Source: Phascolarctos cinereus (taxonomy: Eukaryota; Chordata; Mammalia; Diprotodontia; Phascolarctidae). Taken from it: a DNA stretch of 64,000 nt. The notes under the pieces are model-generated. The model saw nothing but the letters and a program-made list of their open reading frames with translations, had not been told where the DNA came from and searched no databases. Numbering within the stretch: position 1 is the first letter of the stretch; the number at the start of each line of letters is the position of its first letter. This document shows, piece by piece, positions 1 to 12,758 of this stretch. The DNA lies in contig NW_018344068.1 of assembly GCF_002099425.1 (NCBI RefSeq), positions 5,958,501 through 6,022,500 of the forward strand, read 5' to 3'. A program made the position numbers and the translations under genes.

Positions 1-1634
1 GGGAAAAAAGGGGGGGAAATAATATTCCTTAGAGGGGCTACATGGCCCAGTCCAAGTATCCTGAGACCCAGTTGGACCCATCTGTGCCCTCTAGCTGTCA
101 ACCATGGAACTGGGTATTTGGACCTTCCTGGAACTCCCATAGCCCCCCACCACCCATAACACGGGGAAGTTCCCTAGCTCTCCCTCTGCTAACTCTCCTT
201 CTCTTTCCCCTGGATTTCCCATCTTATCGTAGTAACATTGTGCCATACATCTGTTAGGCACTTTGCAGATGAAAAAGAGATTTTTTTTTGTCCAATAGCC
301 AAGTGAGGAACTCACGATAGGGATTGGTATCCCCATTTTAGAAAACGAGGCCCAGAGAAGGGAAAAGCCTTGTCCAAGGTCATACACTGTGTTAGTATGT
401 GGCACAGTCTGAACTACAATCCAGATCCTCTTTCTCTGAGACCTGAGGCTCTCTCTGTCCCACCCCCGATTCATGCCCCCTTGCACCTCTGAGAGGGGGG
501 AAGGTGACTCACCTAGGAAAGCAGTGGGCAGCTGTCAGGATCCAACTGGGGTCGATGAGAGAGCCCCCACAGATGTGCTTCCACAAACCACCAACACTTT
601 TCCTCAGACTGATCTGCCATGGCCATTCTCCCTCCTGAGCATCATCGCCCCCAACAATCCTAGTCTCCTGCTTGTCTGGATGGAGAAATGGGTGATTGTG
701 CAAGAAGATCCATCAGTGTTGTGAATCCTCGCATCTAGTTCTCATGCCAGGATCTCATACATTGCCAGTGATCATTCCTGGCCTTGAGATTCTCTGCCAA
801 GAGCTGGTTGGCAGCTGACGTGCCATCACCCATCTCCCGGTAAACAAAGTAACAGTAGCTGACATTCTACAGTGTATTAATCGTTTAAATTGCCCTTCCC
901 ATGAACTCTGTCCACTGATGATCCCATGTGATCCTTATAACAACTCTGTGGGGATAAATAGTACAGGTATTATCATTTTACAGATGAGGAAACTGAGGCT
1001 CCAAATGGGTAAGTATTAGAAACAGAAATAAGATTGCAGTTAGGGCTTTCCTTACCCAAAGTCTGGCACTCTCCACTACAACTTTCTGCCAATCCTTCAA
1101 GAAGTCTCTAGGGAGCACCCACTATGTGCCAGTACACTGTGCCATGTGCTCAGAACGCAAGGGCAAAGAATGAAACTACCCCAACTTGGAAGGAGCTCAC
1201 ATTCACACTGGGAGAAGCCAGAGTCTGGTCACCTGGAAACTACCTCTGCCCTAATCAAACCACCCTATCCCTAGGTAAGAGCTGAACGTTCTCTCCTGGA
1301 TCCCAGGAAATACTCCCCATGCGGCCACCAATAGGCTGAGCACTGGAAACAGGAATTCCAGGGTGTAGACAATACTTGGATGGGGCTATAACTCACCTTG
1401 AATCACAGGGACTGAGTTTCCCAGGAGGGGAAGGGTCAGAAGCAGCAGGAAAATCATCTGGACAGAGAGAAAAGGGAGAGGGCTCGGGTCAACAGAGAAG
1501 GGCTCCAGTTGCTAGAGTCTGGGGTGGAGCAAAGTCCTCCAGCCCAACATCTCCATCCAACTGAGCCTGGGCTGGGTAGCCAAGGTCTGAGAATGGAGCA
1601 GGATCCTTACCTTGATCTGCTTCCCCAGCTCTGT
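1..1634 (-). CDS. Gene 1: tryptase/mastin-like serine protease, partial (exons 1-3)
   Basis: Secreted trypsin-fold protease of the mast-cell tryptase/mastin group, cut by the window edge. Exon 1 is about 1611-1634 and shows no ATG. Exon 2 (1397-1457) codes a signal peptide starting [15 protein letters not shown]. Exon 3 (513-675) codes a short pro-segment ending ETR, then the mature start [14 protein letters not shown] and the His57 motif TAAHCF. Splice sites seen on the minus strand: donors GTAAGG (exon 1), GTGAGT (exons 2 and 3), acceptors CCAG before ATG and before the pro-segment. Exons 4-6, with Asp102 and Ser195, should lie left of base 1; bases 1-512 are intron 3, including a MIR-like stretch. 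Exon 3 encodes the same residues as exon 3 of gene 2, so the two are very recent copies or were homogenised. Whether the gene is intact cannot be judged here. Confidence 0.85.
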
Positions 1635-1657
1635 GCTTCTCCCTTGGTCAGCACCCT

Positions 1658-1665
1658 ACTTATAC
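1658..1665 (-). promoter_or_regulatory. TATA-like box of gene 1
   Basis: The minus strand reads GTATAAGT, about 50 bp upstream of the exon 1 splice donor at 1610. The same box sits at the matching place in gene 2. A start site near 1634 would give a short leader exon, as expected for tryptases. The start site is inferred, not seen. Confidence 0.6.
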
Positions 1666-3627
1666 ACCCATAACAGGAAGTTCAAAAAAAAGAGAAGAGC
1701 GAGATTGCCCACGGGGGCATTTAGCCCTCCTCTGGGGATTGGAGGGAGAGGTAAGGTGGTGGAGCAAGTGGATTTGGGACACACACAGGTCAACAGCCAG
1801 TCAGATCCTGATGTTCTCATCTTCTCCTATTCCATCCCCACCCCCTTTCTGCTCCTCAGGCCCTCTTCCCCATTTTTCTGGATCATTCAAAGTCTTGGCC
1901 TCTGGCACCAATCATAACTAGACTAAAGGCATCTAGGACTTCCTAAATGCTCAGACTTCTCCTACCTCTATGTTGTTTTCTTTTCTCAAAGCACTTATTC
2001 CAGGTATGTATAGTTAGTATGGATATCTGTGAGAAGCATGGCATATTGGATAGACAGTTGGCCTTGGTTTCAACACCCACATTTGACTCATAAATAAGGA
2101 TACAATACAAATAAGGAAACTGACCAAAATTACCCAATCACTAAGAATAACTGAGTTTCTTTCATGACATCCTATATACTATTCGCCTTGATATTTCTTT
2201 GTGCTTAATTGTCTGCTCTTATCCAAGATGGTCTTCTCTATTCCCTTTTAGCTGGTGCTCAATTTAAATTGTTCAGAGACTACCATGTACCATAACTCTC
2301 AACTACACAACAGTACAACAGAATACTAGCATTAAAAGGAGAGGCCTTTATTTCAGAAAGAAGCTTGAGGTTATTAAAAGAATTTTGCCATATGCCAAAA
2401 ACAATTCATCCCATTCTTGTCTTCCTGGTCAATTCTGGGCCTACTTGAATATCTGTGCTCAACATCTGTCCAAGATACAAGCAGTGGAGGAAGAGATCTA
2501 TTGGTTATCCATCCAACTTCATGTCATTATCTGGACAATGGGCCAATTCTTCATCCATTTGACCTAGTCTGTATGAATAAGAAGGCCAAACTCTGGAATG
2601 ATTGTGTCTCTCATTTGAAAGGCTTTGCAAGGTTCAGGTCTTTCTTTAATCAGTATAATACCATTCAGAAAAAAGTGTGTCTGGAAGACCTCACCATCAA
2701 GATGGAGTCCCTTCTCAGTATGACTTCTAGGGTGGATCTCCTTCCCAACAGAGTGCAAAACACTGGGCTAGCTCCCATCCCCCTTGTGGATACTTCCCTG
2801 GATATTAATGATCAGAAGAGAGGGTCAGCTCAGGTTTATCAATTGTTATATCTTCCAAGGAATCTTGAAACTCCATCTACATTATTATATAAGCACTTAA
2901 CTAATGAGATATGTCCCTTCCTCCCAGTCAAAGAAAAATTGGGAAATGCCAAAGACAGAATCCTCATCACCTTAAAAAAATCAAAATAATTTAAAAAATA
3001 ATCATTGTAGCTGACACTTCATAATAAACTTAATACACTTAACAGTTTACCAAAAATATCTCCAATAACTTGGAGTGAAGTATTACAGGTATAGAGAGGT
3101 CGGTGAGATTGGAGCCTGCCAGAATTGGCACAAAATTCAGTTCTTTTGGTGCTGACAGATATTTACACTAAAGAGAGGAGTAAAGCCAGCCTCACCTAGA
3201 CTTTCTGTTCTTGACCCTAAGTTTATTTCATTCCCATAAGGAAACATTATAAAAGCTGAGGAGAACTTTGCTGCCTTAGTCTTCACCTAGCTCCCATGGA
3301 GGTTTTGAGTGGATTCTCCAAACTGAGTTTGGAGTCATCGACTGATAATGGAGAATTGCACAGGAGTTAAATAGAAACTTTCTAATCCCAAATCAGATAG
3401 TTGGCTAGGAACAAGGATTTCTGGTGGGTCCCATGAGAATGTGGTCAAAAGAACAAATTGAATCCTAACCTAGCATTTCTGCTGGCTTTTATTCAACAAC
3501 CTCAGTACGATGAATCAGATTCTTTGGCTAGTTTTTCCCTTCTAGGGAGAGACTTACTAGCCATGACATACCAGTAGATGGTAGCAGAAAATACAGATGG
3601 ACCTGAAGATGTTGATAGGAGAATTAA

Positions 3628-3745
3628 TCAATCAATAAATTTTTATTAAGCCCCTACTATGTACCAGGCACTATACTAAATGTTAGAGATACAAAAAGAG
3701 GCAAAAGACAGTCCTTGCCCTCAAAGATCTTTCAATCTAATGGGG
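3628..3745 (+). repeat. L2-family (CR1 clade) LINE 3' tail
   Basis: Contains the typical 'ctatgtaccaggcac' core followed by 'tactaaatgttagagata' and 'cagtccttgccctcaa', the familiar L2 3' end in marsupial genomes. Flanks are diverged and no target duplication is visible. Confidence 0.6.
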
Positions 3746-3984
3746 AATCTAATGGGGGAAAAAAAGTAGATGGTAGCAGATGGCAGTTGCACAAACATGA
3801 TCTTAGTGGAAACTTCCAACCAGGAAGAGAGACCCACTGGACGGCTAGTAGAGAGTTGAGCTGTGCAAAGACGATGCGATGCCCAGCAGAAATGGCCCAG
3901 TGCCCAGTGGATAGAGGTCCAATGACAGCACCAAGGGCCTTCAATAATTCTGCAGCACTGAACATGTAGTTTGTTCTACCCATC

Positions 3985-4440
3985 CAACCATTTTGGACAC
4001 ACATGTCATTACGTGTGTGCAATTCATGAGTATGTCCTCACAACGTGTGTTCCTGGCATGTGTTCACTCTTCTTCATCACACTTGTTCCCTACTCATATA
4101 TGTCCCTTACACATATACTTTCCATATATGTTTTCCAGTTATACTTGTTCTCTACAAAGGTACCCTTAGTAGTGTTCCTGGCCACATGTATTCTTGTTAT
4201 ATGTGCCATTTTTCACGAACCACAGTCACACAAATTCTTTATATGTGATCTGCCCTCAATGGATGGTCCTGCTCACATGTGATCCTTACCCCCCTAAATG
4301 TGTTGTATCCTCCTCCCTGCATGTGAGTCCCTGGAGAATAGAAACGGTCTCATTTTTTCTAATTTTATGTCCAATGTTTTTACATTGATTCATATATATA
4401 TGACTTCCCACTTATTGTGTGATTGAGTGTTCCCTGTGTG
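3985..4440 (+). repeat. Degenerate ACATGTGT/CATATGT-rich tandem-like repeat
   Basis: Many spaced variants of 'acatgtgttccct' and 'catatatgt' recur at irregular 15-40 bp steps. A similar stretch occurs in the left arm (about 7450-7680) and the right arm (about 40235-40440). It looks like a decayed minisatellite; no exact period can be given by eye. Confidence 0.4.
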
Positions 4441-5540
4441 TATAGAAAAAACATTTCTTGTCATTTATTTTGCTATGCTTTTTAATTAAGTGTTTTCCAC
4501 TTGGATTTAATGGGTCCTGTAACTTTGTGAAAGCACATATGTCATTGGAGGCTCCAGAGCTTAGCACAGGGCCTAGATCATAGTGTAGGTGCTTAAGAAA
4601 GGTTTATTTACTGAGTAGCTGACTGACTGAGCCATCATTTCAAGTTTATGCTGACTAACAAAATACCTAGAATCTTCAGGGTCAATATGGGAAGGAGTAC
4701 TGGGGGGCTACTACACAGGTATTATTACCTCCATTGTGTAGATTAAAAAAAATTCACATCAAAGGTCAACAAAGAGAAACTCTTTCATCCCTATCTCTTT
4801 CAAAGAATGTGACCTTCTTGCATGGCCTTTCTGCCTCAATTCAGGCCTGACCATACCCCCAAAAAAGCTTCCCTAAGACGCAGGACAGATGCTCTCAGTC
4901 TCTCTGTATTTCTAGTGTTCAAAGACCCATTTGCATGAACAGAGAGTTGGGGAGAGTGGGAGAAGTGTTCATTGTAAAGTGAGCAATGCCAAGAAGACAC
5001 TGTACTTCCAATTAGTCTATTCCTACCCCTACCCTCAAAGCCTAGCAAAGGGTTTGAAAGTTGAGTTTTGTTTGTTTGGGATGAGATATTGTGCCCTGTT
5101 CAAATGCAAGTCCCACTCAGAAGGGCAGAAGGTGAGTGTGTCTTCTTGTTGGGCTGTGCTTCACACTATTTGCTGTCTGTCCCTGATGCCACTGAACACC
5201 CCTTCTCTCTGCTTGCATCCCAGCTCATCCCAGACAGCCACTGTTATCCCTGAGGCTTCCTGGAACAATCATTCAACTTCCTAGAGGATCTGGGAGGTTC
5301 CTTGGAGCCTATAATTCCCTGGGGGAGCTGCTGGCTGTCTCAAAGGGACAGTCTGTGACCAGATAGTAAGTAACCCATCAGCTTGTCTGGTAGCTCATTT
5401 CCTCTCTCCCCAGCTCTCTAGCCAGTGCTGCTCGGGTGAAAGAATTTGTTGTAAATCATCCATCCTTAATCTTCAATATGGTCTCTAAAGAGTGACAGGT
5501 ATTCAGGGAAAGGCTTAACCTAACCATGAAAATCTCACAC

Positions 5541-6036
5541 TGATGAGGTCTAGAGGTTTAGGAGTACTTGCACCCCAAGATCGTGACATGTGGGCCCTGC
5601 CTGGATGAATTCAACCCAAATCTTCTTTCAGCAACAGAAAAAGTTTATTAGAGATAAACCATTCAGGCCAGACTCTTAAGGAATCTAAATATTAGTAAGC
5701 CAGTAGGGACATGAGAAAGTCTAAGAGTTTAAATGGGGGCCAGGATGGATCTTATATATACTAAAGTAACTTTGGGTGACCAGGGAAGGGGCTGGGAAAA
5801 GGGTCTAGGTGAGAATTCAGATTGGAATATCTAAGAGATTGAATAGAAAATGGGAAGAGATAATGAGAGGAACCAGAAGGAAGAAGTTTGAAAGGCATCT
5901 GAGTAAGATCAAAAGGTGGGGCTAGGGCTTTCAAAGGGAGATAAGGAGTTGCGGGGGGCCCCTAGAAAAATGGGCCAGATTCCCTTTGGGGCAAGGGGTG
6001 AAGATCTTGACTTGGGCCCATACCCCATCAACAACA
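5541..6036 (-). mobile_element. Possible solo LTR (fossil)
   Basis: The plus strand begins 'tgatgaggtc' and ends 'caacaaca', so both orientations have TG...CA ends. Read on the minus strand there is an AATAAA signal inside. No matching target duplication was found, so this is a weak call; the family is not recognised. Confidence 0.3.
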
Positions 6037-6362
6037 TATTAAGATCAGAGCCAAAAGAACTACTCAAGGAGGCAGCAACTACCCAAGACAATGACTGAGC
6101 ATAACTAATATCAAGGCAAGTCCATATACTCACTCCCACCCTGGCTAGTTTCTGATTGCTTTCTCAGTCCACTTTGCTGATCTTCATCCAAGTCATGCCT
6201 ACCAGACAGAAGTGCCCCTCCCCCCAAACCTGCTAAGGCTCTGTCATTGGACTTCTCTCTTTCTCTCACCATTATCTCACCTGGTAAGTTCATCAGTCCC
6301 CACGGGTTAAATTATCATCTTCAAAGAAGATTGATTCACAGATCTTTATATCCAGCCCCAAT

Positions 6363-6465
6363 TTCTCTCTCTGCCTCTCTGTCTTTCTCTGTGTCTCTCT
6401 GTCTCTCTGTCTTTCTGTCTCTCTCTGTCTCTCTGTCTCTCTCTGTCTCTCTCTCTCTCTCATTC
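6363..6465. repeat. TCTG/TCTC microsatellite
   Basis: Pyrimidine-rich (TCTCTG)n/(TCTC)n run. It is preceded by 'cacagatctttatatccagc', which recurs almost exactly before the second CT run at 6858, so a local duplication of about 500 bp is likely. Confidence 0.85.
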
Positions 6466-6857
6466 CCTCCCTCCTTTTTTGGATATCTAAAACTAAATGT
6501 CCTATGGGTATCTCAACATAACAAAAACAGAACTTGTTATCTTTACACCTTACCCCAAAATCTACCCCTCTTCCCACCTTTTCTATTCATCTTAAGGGCA
6601 CTATCCTTCCAGTCAACTAGGCTCACAATCTTGATAGCATCCTTGATGCCTCATTTGTGTTCCCACCGTATATCCAATGTATTGTCAGATATTATCATTT
6701 CCATCCTCATATCTCTTTGACGCTTCCCTTTGTGTTCATTCACATAGCCATCACCTTAAACTAGGCCCCCATCACCCATCACCCATCACCAGAATAATTG
6801 CTGTAGTCCTTTAATGCCTCAAGTCTGATTCACAGATCTTTATATCCAGCCACAATT

Positions 6858-6888
6858 TCTCTCTCTCTTTCTCACTCTCTCTCTCTCA

Positions 6889-6967
<79 letters not shown>
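6858..6967. repeat. (CT)n microsatellite
   Basis: Nearly pure CT dinucleotide run, directly abutting the outer end of the left inverted-repeat arm. Confidence 0.95.
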
Positions 6968-6972
<5 letters not shown>

Positions 6973-7926
6973 TCACCTAAGACACCACAAAGCACCTTGT
7001 TTGTTTTTGCTAGATAGAGTCCCTAAAATGGGCTTCAGGAAGAAAACTGACAATCAAGGATTTGACAAGGCTCAAAAGATATTCTCTAAAGTCAGAGAAT
7101 TGGCTAAGACCAGGGACTTTGAGTGTGAATCAGGAGAAGGGCAGTAAAAAGAATATATTTAACTTAAGCCGGGAAATCTGCTGGCTAGAGAAGGTGGCCA
7201 CTAGAACTAAAAGTGTGTTAGCCCTCCCTTGCCAGGAAGAAGCTGAATAACCGCTGCACCCCCCGAAATGGAAGCAGAGAGCAGCAAAGGGTCCTGAAGA
7301 GGCTGAGTATCTGAAGCCTGGAAGATGATAGAAAAGAGAAGTTCAGCAAACACGAGAAAAGCTGGTAAGTCCAGAAAACATGATGTCCAGCAAAGAGCAG
7401 CCTAATGACATTGCCAGAGGACATGAGCAACTCCGCAGTACCAGATACATAAGTTATCCTGGCCATGCATGCATCCTGGGCATATGTCTCTCCCTACATG
7501 TGTGACTTCCATTAATGTACCTAGTCATAGGTATGCCTAGTGAGGGAGCTTCTTCACACATGTAGCCTAGCCTCCTGTGTTCCCTATATGTGTGTCCTCT
7601 AAGTACATTCCCTAATCACATATGTTCTCTATATGCATACTTTCCCCAACCAGGCATGATGATGTGAGGGAGAAGAAACTCATGTGATCATGGAGGAATC
7701 TTTTCTTGACTTTAATTTTTAATCTTTAATTTCCTAGGCTACTCGAATAGCTGTCTTCTTCTATGAACTATTGCGTCCTTTCTCCTTGTAAAAGTAAATT
7801 CAAATATGGAAGTTCCTGAACTACAGTTTTAAGTTGATGCCAATCCTCAAAGCACCTCCATTTGGGGGGGGGGTAGCTTTCTGAGAGCCCATGAGTGATG
7901 GGGCACCCAAGTATTGCTCCACAAGC

Positions 7927-8530
7927 TGAGAGGTTAATGTATAAGATCTTCCCTACCCACAGCCCAAGCCCAGACCCACCTTGGGGAACTATTCCTTCAA
8001 AATAGTTCTGCAGGTAAACGTACAGGGACTTGGCCAGCTCCTGGGTATTGACCCGAGACATTTTTGACATAACAAAGATTGTTCTTGAGGTCAGAGAGAA
8101 ACTCTCTGGTGCTTAGGATTACTCACCTATTCCTTGGCTCCCGGATGTAAGGATGATAAAAAGGGTCTTTCTTGGAAAAGTGACTTTGGGAGTCTCCCTT
8201 GGAGAGGACACTCTGCGGTAGGGACTTTCCCAACCGAGACCTGACGGCTGTGATACAGGACTCCCCCAGCACATGTTCAGAAGTTGTTCCTTCCTCAGAT
8301 TGGTGATGTATTTCTTCTTCTTTATCTCTCTATTTTTCTGTTAGTAGCCTTTGCTTCTAAGATTGCATAATCATATGTAATCACATTTAGGTGCATGTAT
8401 GTTTATGATTATTATCATTATTAAATCATTTATAAGTTAGGAAAAGTATGAACATATCTTTGTGGGTACAGATCTGAACCCATGAAACAAATCATAAGTG
8501 CTGCACTGCCCATAACACCTCACTGTTGCA
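7927..8530 (+). repeat. 5' LTR of the ERV-L-like fossil
   Basis: Starts TGAGAGGTTAATG and ends CTGTTGCA; 604 bp, with TG...CA termini. It pairs with 12759-13436. It is related, at lower identity, to the solo LTR at 44039-44651. Confidence 0.9.
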
Positions 8531-8531
8531 A

Positions 8532-8550
8532 TTGGAGTCACAAACAGGAT
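8532..8550 (+). other. Probable primer-binding site, tRNA-Leu type
   Basis: The 19 bases directly after the 5' LTR, 'ttggagtcacaaacaggat', resemble the complement of a tRNA-Leu 3' end (TGGTGTCAGAAGTGGGAT). ERV-L elements are known to use tRNA-Leu. Several mismatches remain. Confidence 0.5.
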
Positions 8551-11500
8551 CTGTGTCACAATGCCTCTCCTAAAAAAGTCAGGAGAGGGTAAAGTTAAAG
8601 AACAGGAAATTCCTGGCTGGAAAGGGATCCCATATTCCTCCCTTGCTAAAGAGTGGGCTAAGAATACTGGTCCTTGTGAGGATTGGGGAGCCGTCTCAAA
8701 CAAACTGAGCCATTGAATGTCATTAGATATTTAGAGGAGATCTCAATTGAAAAAGGGAAAGAGATAAGGGGAATAAGTAGAAGAGGATGGGCTTTGTTAA
8801 CAGCAGGCCCAGTTCCAGAAACTATACCCTAGCCTTCAGCATTTGAAAGGGGATTAGGATAAAGGCCAAATTCCAATGCAAATTAGGAAAGTAAGATTTA
8901 GAGATTATAGGCCCCATATTCCCATAATGTATGTTGGAAAAACAGTTCTACAATTCTATGATTGTAGCAAAACCTCTAATTGACACTGGCGAGGAGGCCT
9001 CTGGGTATTTATGGGAACTCTGATAAATTTAAACAAAGAAGACCCGTGATAATTACAGGATTAGGAGGAAAAGAAATCCAAGCCAAACAAGTTACTATAC
9101 CCATTAAAATAGGACAATTACCTTGTTGAGATTATACTGTAGTAATAGTACCCATTCTTGAATATATAATTGGAATAGACATTTTAAGAGGAATGACTTT
9201 GCAATTACGGATGGACAATAGCAATTTGCTGTTAGGGCCCTAACTATAAGGGCAGTGCTAGTAGGAAAATTTAAAATTTTTTTGTGTCTTTACCACCTGT
9301 GTCTTTACCACCACCCGTTAAGACCATTACTCTAAAGCAGTACCGTATACCAGAAGGGCAGGAGGAAATCTCTGCTACTATTAAGGAATATGTTGATGTA
9401 AGAGTACTGATTCCTACTACTACCGAATGGAATAACCCTGTATGGCCAGTGAAAAAGTCAGATGGGACATGGAGAATGACTGTTGATTATAGGCTATTGA
9501 ATAAAGCTACTCCTCCTTTGTTTGGGCCAGTACCTGACATCATTACTTTGATTGAAGGTATTCAAAAATATTCAGGGCATTCATGTGCAGTGATAGACTT
9601 GGCTATTGCCTTCTTTACCATACCAATAGATGCAGCCCAGTGAGATCAGTTTGCTTTTACTTGGCAAGGGAGACAGTATACATTTACTCACCCACCACAG
9701 GGATATTTATGTAGGCCCACTATTTGCCATCTGATGGTGGTGGAACATCTAGATGAGTTGAAAATGAAAGGAGTGCAGATAACTCATTGTATTGTATTGA
9801 TGACATCTCAATACAAGGTAAAGATTGGCAAAGGGTGGAGGAAAATTTGCATATTGTGTTAGAACATAAGAAAAATAAAGGCTGGGGAATTAACCCAAAC
9901 AAAATTCAGGGACCTGCACAGGCAGTAAAATTCTTAGGGATTTACTGAAAATAAGTGGCACTTCCTAAGACTGAACAAAAGATAATAAATTTTCTTCCCC
10001 CACTAATAAAACTGAGGCCCAGAAATTCATAAGACTTTTTGGATATTGGAGAACACATATTCCCCGTTTAGGACAAATATTGCACCCACTTTATAAGGTG
10101 ACTAGGAAGAAATATGAATTCAGTTGGGGCAAGGAGGAAGAAAAGGCGTTGGAACAAGCCAAAGCTGCAATCCAAACAGCATTAGATTTATGGCCTATGG
10201 AAAAATGGCCCTGTAGAATTACAAGTATCTGTCCAAGAGGGATATGCTGATTCAAGCCCATGGCAAAAAACAACAGTGCAGGAATGTTCCCTTAGGATTT
10301 TGGTCAAGAAAGCTGCCTGCCCTCTGCTGGGGGAAATTGTTCCCCTTTGGAACAACAAATTTTAGCCTCACATTGGGCATAGATAGAGATAGAACAATTG
10401 ACAATTGGCCATAAAGTGGTCTTACAACCCAAAATTCCTATAATGCATTGGATAATGAGCACTCCTGCCTCTCATAAAATAGGACATGCCCAAGAAGCTA
10501 ATATTATTAAGTGGAAATGGTATATTCACAATAGAGCAAAGACTGGGAAGGGAGGAATTTCTACACTACATGAAAAAGTTTCAGAATTGGGAATGGCACA
10601 AAATGAGATACACTGGTGAGAGCCACCAGGAATTCACTGGTAGAATGGGGACAGGGATATGACAGGTTAAATCCTGAAGGAAAAAGACATGTTAGATGAG
10701 CTAATAGCTGTGCATTCAGTTAGAAAGAATGAACAAGGGAAAGAATGCCCTGTATTTACAGATTCCTGGGCTGTGGCTAATGGATTAACTACTTGGATGC
10801 CCATATGGAATGAAAATGGTTGGCAATTTCATGGGTGGTATATATGGGGGAAAGAACTGTGGCAGGATATATGGGATTGGTTTCATAATACTAACTAACA
10901 TTTCAGTTTTTCACGTAGATGCACATACTTCACTAACCACCCGGGAATGTGAGTATAATGCACATGTGTATCATTTAGCCAAAATAGCAACAATACATCA
11001 AGAAGATCAAGAATATTATTCATTAGCACAATGGGCACATTGACAAGCAGGACACCTCGGAGTCCAAGCCTTACACAGGTGGGCCTTGGACAGGGGAATT
11101 TCCCTCCCAATATCTCTATTAAAACTAATACAATCTGAGTATTCCATATGCCATATTCTGGGTATTGGTGGCATGCCCATATAAGAATGCCACTCAGAAA
11201 AATAATTGTAGGACTATAGATATCATTACTTTATATTATGGATCCCCTCTACAAATACAAAGTGACAATGGAACATGTTTTAAGGGAAAATAAATAGACC
11301 ACTATTGTTCATATCATAATATACAATGGATTTATCATATACCAAATTATCCCCAAGCAGCGGGATTAATTGAAAAGATGAATGGGTTATTAAGAGAGAA
11401 ACTTAGATAACTTGGCAACAGCTCTTATGCGCATCGGAAAGATAATTTATTGGAAGCTTTGCAACAGCTAAACAATAGGCCCCTAAAAGAGAACGATGAC

Positions 11501-12758
11501 CCCTAATATTCACATAAGGATGCAGAGGCCGAAAAATCTAACATTATAATGGTGGGCTTGTGATCCACATGCCACACACCCCTTCTTAGGAACAGCCAGA
11601 TCTGCTGATTACACTTTACACACTTTAAATCCTGTAGATCTTCCTGTAGGGAAGATAGTTATGGTTTCCACAGGAATAGGAATAAAAATCCCACCTAAGC
11701 ATTTTGGGCATATACTTCCTCGGTCAAGCTTGGCTGTTAAGGGGATATATATCTTAGGAGGAGATTATGTGGAGGAAATAAAAGTGATCATGCAAAACCT
11801 TGGTCTAGAACCATTGGTTTGCTCTATGGGATCTAGAGTGGCACAATTAGTAATTTCCACCTATTTCAAGGAACAATGGGAGCACGTAGCAGAGCCACCT
11901 TCAATCACAAGCAGGTATGGAGGATTCAGAAGTACTGATTTAAGAGTAGGATCTAAAGTATGGGTTAAAACATATGCCTCTGAGATACCTCGAGCTGCTA
12001 CAATAGCAGCTGAAGGCAAGGATGGTACCATGGTAGTGGCATTTGATGGAGATGACAAATTGTATCATTATCCCCCAAACACAATTATTTTTACATGAAT
12101 AGTGTCTTACAGTTTATCTTGTACTCGTTGGAAGAGCAATGGCACAACGGGAGAAGAATACATTGGTGTGATTGGGAGAAGCAGTGGACCACAAGGAACA
12201 TCCTCAATCCAGACAGAAACCTGCCACAGGACACGGACTGAATGAGACAGCAGAGCAAATGCCACAACCATACACTTCCTCCAGATATGTGTCCTCCCCG
12301 TTAATAATATCACCTGATCAAAAGACTTTATTGAATATTCCCTGCTTTTCCACAGGAAATCCATTCTACAATGTGACATATAATGAAAGCCAGTGTTTTG
12401 GGAGCATTTTAATATCCCTAGAAGGGAGGGCCCAAACTGGTCCTTTCACCTATTTATGTTTTAATAATGATAATCTTACAAATTTCTTGCCTAATCTTAC
12501 ACATATACCTTGTGATAATTCTACTCACTCTCCTATTCTATTTAATAGAACTGGTGTCTATATGTATTTACCTACTAATTATTCTTACTGGTTTATACTA
12601 AACTGCTTAACTTCTTTCATTTCAGCAAGGTTACGAGCTTTTTCTTTTTACAAGGGAAGCCCTTCTATTGGTTTGTTTTTTTCCATATGGGTGATGCTTG
12701 TGGCATGCCCCATAGGAGACAATGATCCCAACAGGATAGGTCAGATCTACAGGCCGAC

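Larger units (their letters stand above)
1..2092. repeat. Segmental duplication copy 1 (pairs with about 26310-28397)
   Basis: Direct copy of the gene 2 promoter, exons 1-3 and introns. From the window start to about 1920 I count only some 14 differences (about 99% identity). From 1920 to 2092 identity falls to about 88-90%, and after 2092 the copies no longer align. The pairing offset is about 26.3 kb. The left end is outside the window. Confidence 0.9.
2093..6967. other. Intergenic stretch between gene 1 promoter and left inverted-repeat arm
   Basis: No coding exon recognised. It holds an L2-type 3' tail (3628-3745), a degenerate ACATGTGT-rich stretch (3985-4440), a possible solo LTR (5541-6036) and two CT-rich microsatellites. 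About 4380-4960 aligns with 51410-52180 upstream of gene 3, and scattered pieces of 5000-5260 align with 54390-55430, so it is the diverged upstream flank of the ancestral protease unit. The 190-codon open frame at 2417-2989 resembles nothing I know. Confidence 0.6.

Noticed and set aside
2417-2989. 190-codon open frame upstream of gene 1
   Set aside because: No recognisable domain, no promoter or splice context, and no counterpart kept open upstream of genes 2 or 3. Likely chance.
6247-6720. 157-codon frame rich in Ser/Leu
   Set aside because: Spans the TCTG/TCTC microsatellite.
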